From Flavipsychrobacter stenotrophus (GTDB lineage: Bacteria; Bacteroidota; Bacteroidia; Chitinophagales; Chitinophagaceae), in the NCBI GenBank assembly GCA_947379685.1, contig CANCOG010000267.1:1-6889 (forward strand): a DNA stretch of 6,889 nucleotides. Direction: 5' to 3'. Numbering within the stretch: the first letter of the stretch is position 1; every line of letters begins with the position of its first letter. The position numbers and the translations under genes are program-made. Shown one piece after another: positions 5,319-6,889 of the stretch. A model generated the notes under the pieces. The model ran no database searches and had not been told where the DNA came from. It saw nothing but the letters and a program-made list of their open reading frames with translations.

Positions 5319-6701
5319 ATGGCTACTGTAACCCGTGAAAACATCGGAACACTGCATGATAAGGTAACCGTAAAACTGACAAAGGAAGACTACCTGCCTT
5401 CAGTAGAAAGGACTCTGAAACAATACGCGAAAACTGCCAACGTACCTGGTTTCCGCAAGGGAATGGTGCCAATGGGAATGGTACGCAAAATGGCAGGGCA
5501 ATCAATATTTAGCGAAGAAGTAGTCCGCACAGCAGGCAGGCAACTGGAAGACTATATGAAGAGTGAAAGGCTCGCAATTTTCGCTCAGCCTATGATCCTC
5601 CCCGATGCAGATATCAGGTTGGATATTAACAACCCTTCTGAAGTAGACTTCTCTTTCGAAATTGGCATCAAACCCGAATTCGAGATCACAGCCATCAAGA
5701 ACAGGGCTAAACTGACAGCCTACAAGATCAACGTTACAGATAAAATGATGGAAGACGAGCTGGAGCGCATCAAGCGTCGCTTCGGTAAGGTTGAAACCCA
5801 GGAAACTGTAACCAGTAAGGAAGATGTTATCTACTGCACTTTCGCACCTTGCGATGCCGATGGTAACTTAACAGGTGCCGATAAAAAAGAAGAAACAGTA
5901 TTGCTCGACAAAATGCCGGTAAAACTGCAGGAGCAACTCATGGGCAAGATCTCCGGTTCGGTGATCGTTTTCCGTCCCGCTGATGTTTGTACACCTGAAG
6001 AACTGAAAGCATTCCTGAAAGATCCATTGAAGGCTGGCGAAGAAGCTGCTGAACATTTTTACCTGCTCACGCTCGATAAAATTGGCCTGCTGATCCCTAT
6101 GGAAATGGGCTTCGAACTGTACGAAAAAGTATTCCCGTCTGCCGTTATTGCCGGCGAAACTGACTTCAGGGAAAAACTGACCGTTGAGTTACAGCGCGAA
6201 TTCGACCGCATTGCCCGCGAGCGTTTCCACAACGAAATATTCGAATTACTGGTACATAGTACTGAAATTACCCTTCCTGTTCCATTCCTGAAACGTTGGT
6301 TAAAGGAAGGTGGCGAAAAACCAAAGACTGAGTTAGAAGTAGACAGTGAATTCGGTAGTTTCGAACACCAGCTCCGCTGGCAGCTGATCTCCGACAAAGT
6401 GATACATGATAACAAAATTGCTGTTACCCGCGACGAAGTCTACAACGACATTAAGGCACGTGTAATGGCTTACTATGGCATGGACGTTGAAGACGAAGCA
6501 CCATGGATGGACAGCTACATGGAAAAAGTGTACAAGGACGAAAAAATGAAGGATGAAACATTCCGTCGCATACTCACCGACAAGATCTTTGCCGTACTCG
6601 AAAACCAGTTCGACACAGAAATGAAGGAAATCGACGAATCCGAATTCTTCAAACTCCCCGACGCTCATGCTGCCCACCACCATCATGGACACCAGCACTA
6701 G
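5319..6701 (+). CDS. tig: Trigger factor, ribosome-associated chaperone
   Basis: A 460-residue protein of the usual size for trigger factor. It binds the ribosome near the exit tunnel and shields nascent chains in the cytosol. The N-terminal ribosome-binding domain covers about 1-125 and carries the signature loop VPGFRKGMVP (residues 42-51). The middle peptidyl-prolyl isomerase-like domain (about 165-255) is recognisable by position and by DADGN at 179-183, but it lacks the canonical FKBP active-site pattern, so isomerase activity is doubtful. The C-terminal chaperone arms span about 260-440, largely helical and highly charged. The protein ends in a histidine-rich tail (HAAHHHHGHQH, 450-460), not part of the core family architecture. 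The ATG at 5319 is the first in frame and sits behind an A-rich leader, normal for Bacteroidota. The gene appears monocistronic: a leader hairpin precedes it and a strong terminator follows. Confidence 0.95.
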   Translation: MATVTRENIGTLHDKVTVKLTKEDYLPSVERTLKQYAKTANVPGFRKGMVPMGMVRKMAGQSIFSEEVVRTAGRQLEDYMKSERLAIFAQPMILPDADIRLDINNPSEVDFSFEIGIKPEFEITAIKNRAKLTAYKINVTDKMMEDELERIKRRFGKVETQETVTSKEDVIYCTFAPCDADGNLTGADKKEETVLLDKMPVKLQEQLMGKISGSVIVFRPADVCTPEELKAFLKDPLKAGEEAAEHFYLLTLDKIGLLIPMEMGFELYEKVFPSAVIAGETDFREKLTVELQREFDRIARERFHNEIFELLVHSTEITLPVPFLKRWLKEGGEKPKTELEVDSEFGSFEHQLRWQLISDKVIHDNKIAVTRDEVYNDIKARVMAYYGMDVEDEAPWMDSYMEKVYKDEKMKDETFRRILTDKIFAVLENQFDTEMKEIDESEFFKLPDAHAAHHHHGHQH

Positions 6702-6737
6702 TCGTAAGTTATAAGTTGAAAGTATTAAGTCGTTAGT
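6702..6737. repeat. Degenerate TAAGT-type microrepeat after tig
   Basis: Directly after the tig stop the sequence repeats GTAAGTT, ATAAGTT, TTAAGTC and GTTAGTA-like units about every 8-14 bases. It is a low-complexity spacer with no predicted role. Confidence 0.3.
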
Positions 6738-6787
6738 AGAAAACTGTGGTGGCTGAAACGATCGTTAATAACTGAAAAATATATTGT

Positions 6788-6821
6788 AGAACCCGTACAT
6801 CATGTATGGGTTCTTTTTTTT
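6788..6821 (+). terminator. Strong intrinsic terminator downstream of tig
   Basis: AGAACCC at 6788-6794 pairs with GGGTTCT at 6808-6814. The stem continues through a G-T wobble and TACA/TGTA to a three-base loop, giving about 12 pairs, followed by eight T residues (6814-6821). It starts 87 bases after the tig stop. On the minus strand the hairpin is followed only by a mixed A/T stretch, so it may also work, less well, for the convergent frame at 6836-6889. Confidence 0.88.
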
Positions 6822-6835
6822 GAAAAATTGAAGGA

Positions 6836-6889
6836 CTAACCAATCACCTTGAAAACCCACCTGGCCACCTGGTCGAAGTATTTACTTCG
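6836..6889 (-). CDS. Possible C-terminal end of a convergent gene (partial)
   Basis: On the minus strand the frame from the right edge reads RSKYFDQVARWVFKVIG and stops at TAG (6836-6838). The residue mix looks like a real amphipathic C-terminal helix, and the tig terminator immediately beyond the stop fits a convergent gene pair. Only 17 codons are visible, so neither the gene nor a family can be confirmed. The palindrome CGAAGTATTTACTTCG at 6874-6889 lies in the same bases and may be incidental. Confidence 0.4.
   Translation of the reverse strand, partial: RSKYFDQVARWVFKVIG

Overview
The window looks like chromosomal DNA of a Bacteroidota member, most likely in or near the Chitinophagaceae (inference). 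Three things point there. The long secreted protein ends in a type IX secretion system (T9SS) type A sorting domain. Start codons lie behind A/T-rich leaders without clear Shine-Dalgarno sites. Promoter-like boxes fit the Bacteroidota -7 consensus TAnnTTTG. No tRNA, rRNA, CRISPR array, transposase or complete insertion sequence was found.

Layout. (1) 1-1674, minus: the first 558 codons of a large secreted protein with Ig-like domains, running off the left edge, with a good TAnnTTTG box upstream. (2) 1675-2314: a 640-bp spacer with hairpins, a 24-bp direct repeat pair and a weak inverted repeat. (3) 2315-2683, plus: a 122-residue secreted protein that is mostly a sorting-domain-like fold. (4) 2693-4702, minus: a complete paralogue of gene 1, with signal peptide, a conserved N-terminal region, three Ig-like units and a T9SS sorting domain; its stop is 9 bp from that of gene 3. 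(5) 4703-5318: a 616-bp spacer with a 160-bp nested-palindrome element, a second repeat-like tract, and a promoter plus intrinsic-terminator-like hairpin in front of the next gene. (6) 5319-6701, plus: trigger factor (tig) with a natural histidine-rich tail, followed by a strong terminator. (7) 6836-6889, minus: what may be the last 17 codons of a convergent gene.

How the genes relate. The two large minus-strand genes are clear paralogues, probably from a tandem duplication, and encode exported, probably cell-surface or released proteins that use T9SS. The small plus-strand gene between them has a C-terminus alignable to the sorting domain of its convergent neighbour. Trigger factor is an unrelated cytosolic housekeeping chaperone. 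I see no clearly new multi-gene system. The points most worth following up are the stand-alone sorting-domain-like protein, the terminator hairpin in the tig leader, and the palindromic repeat elements in the spacers.
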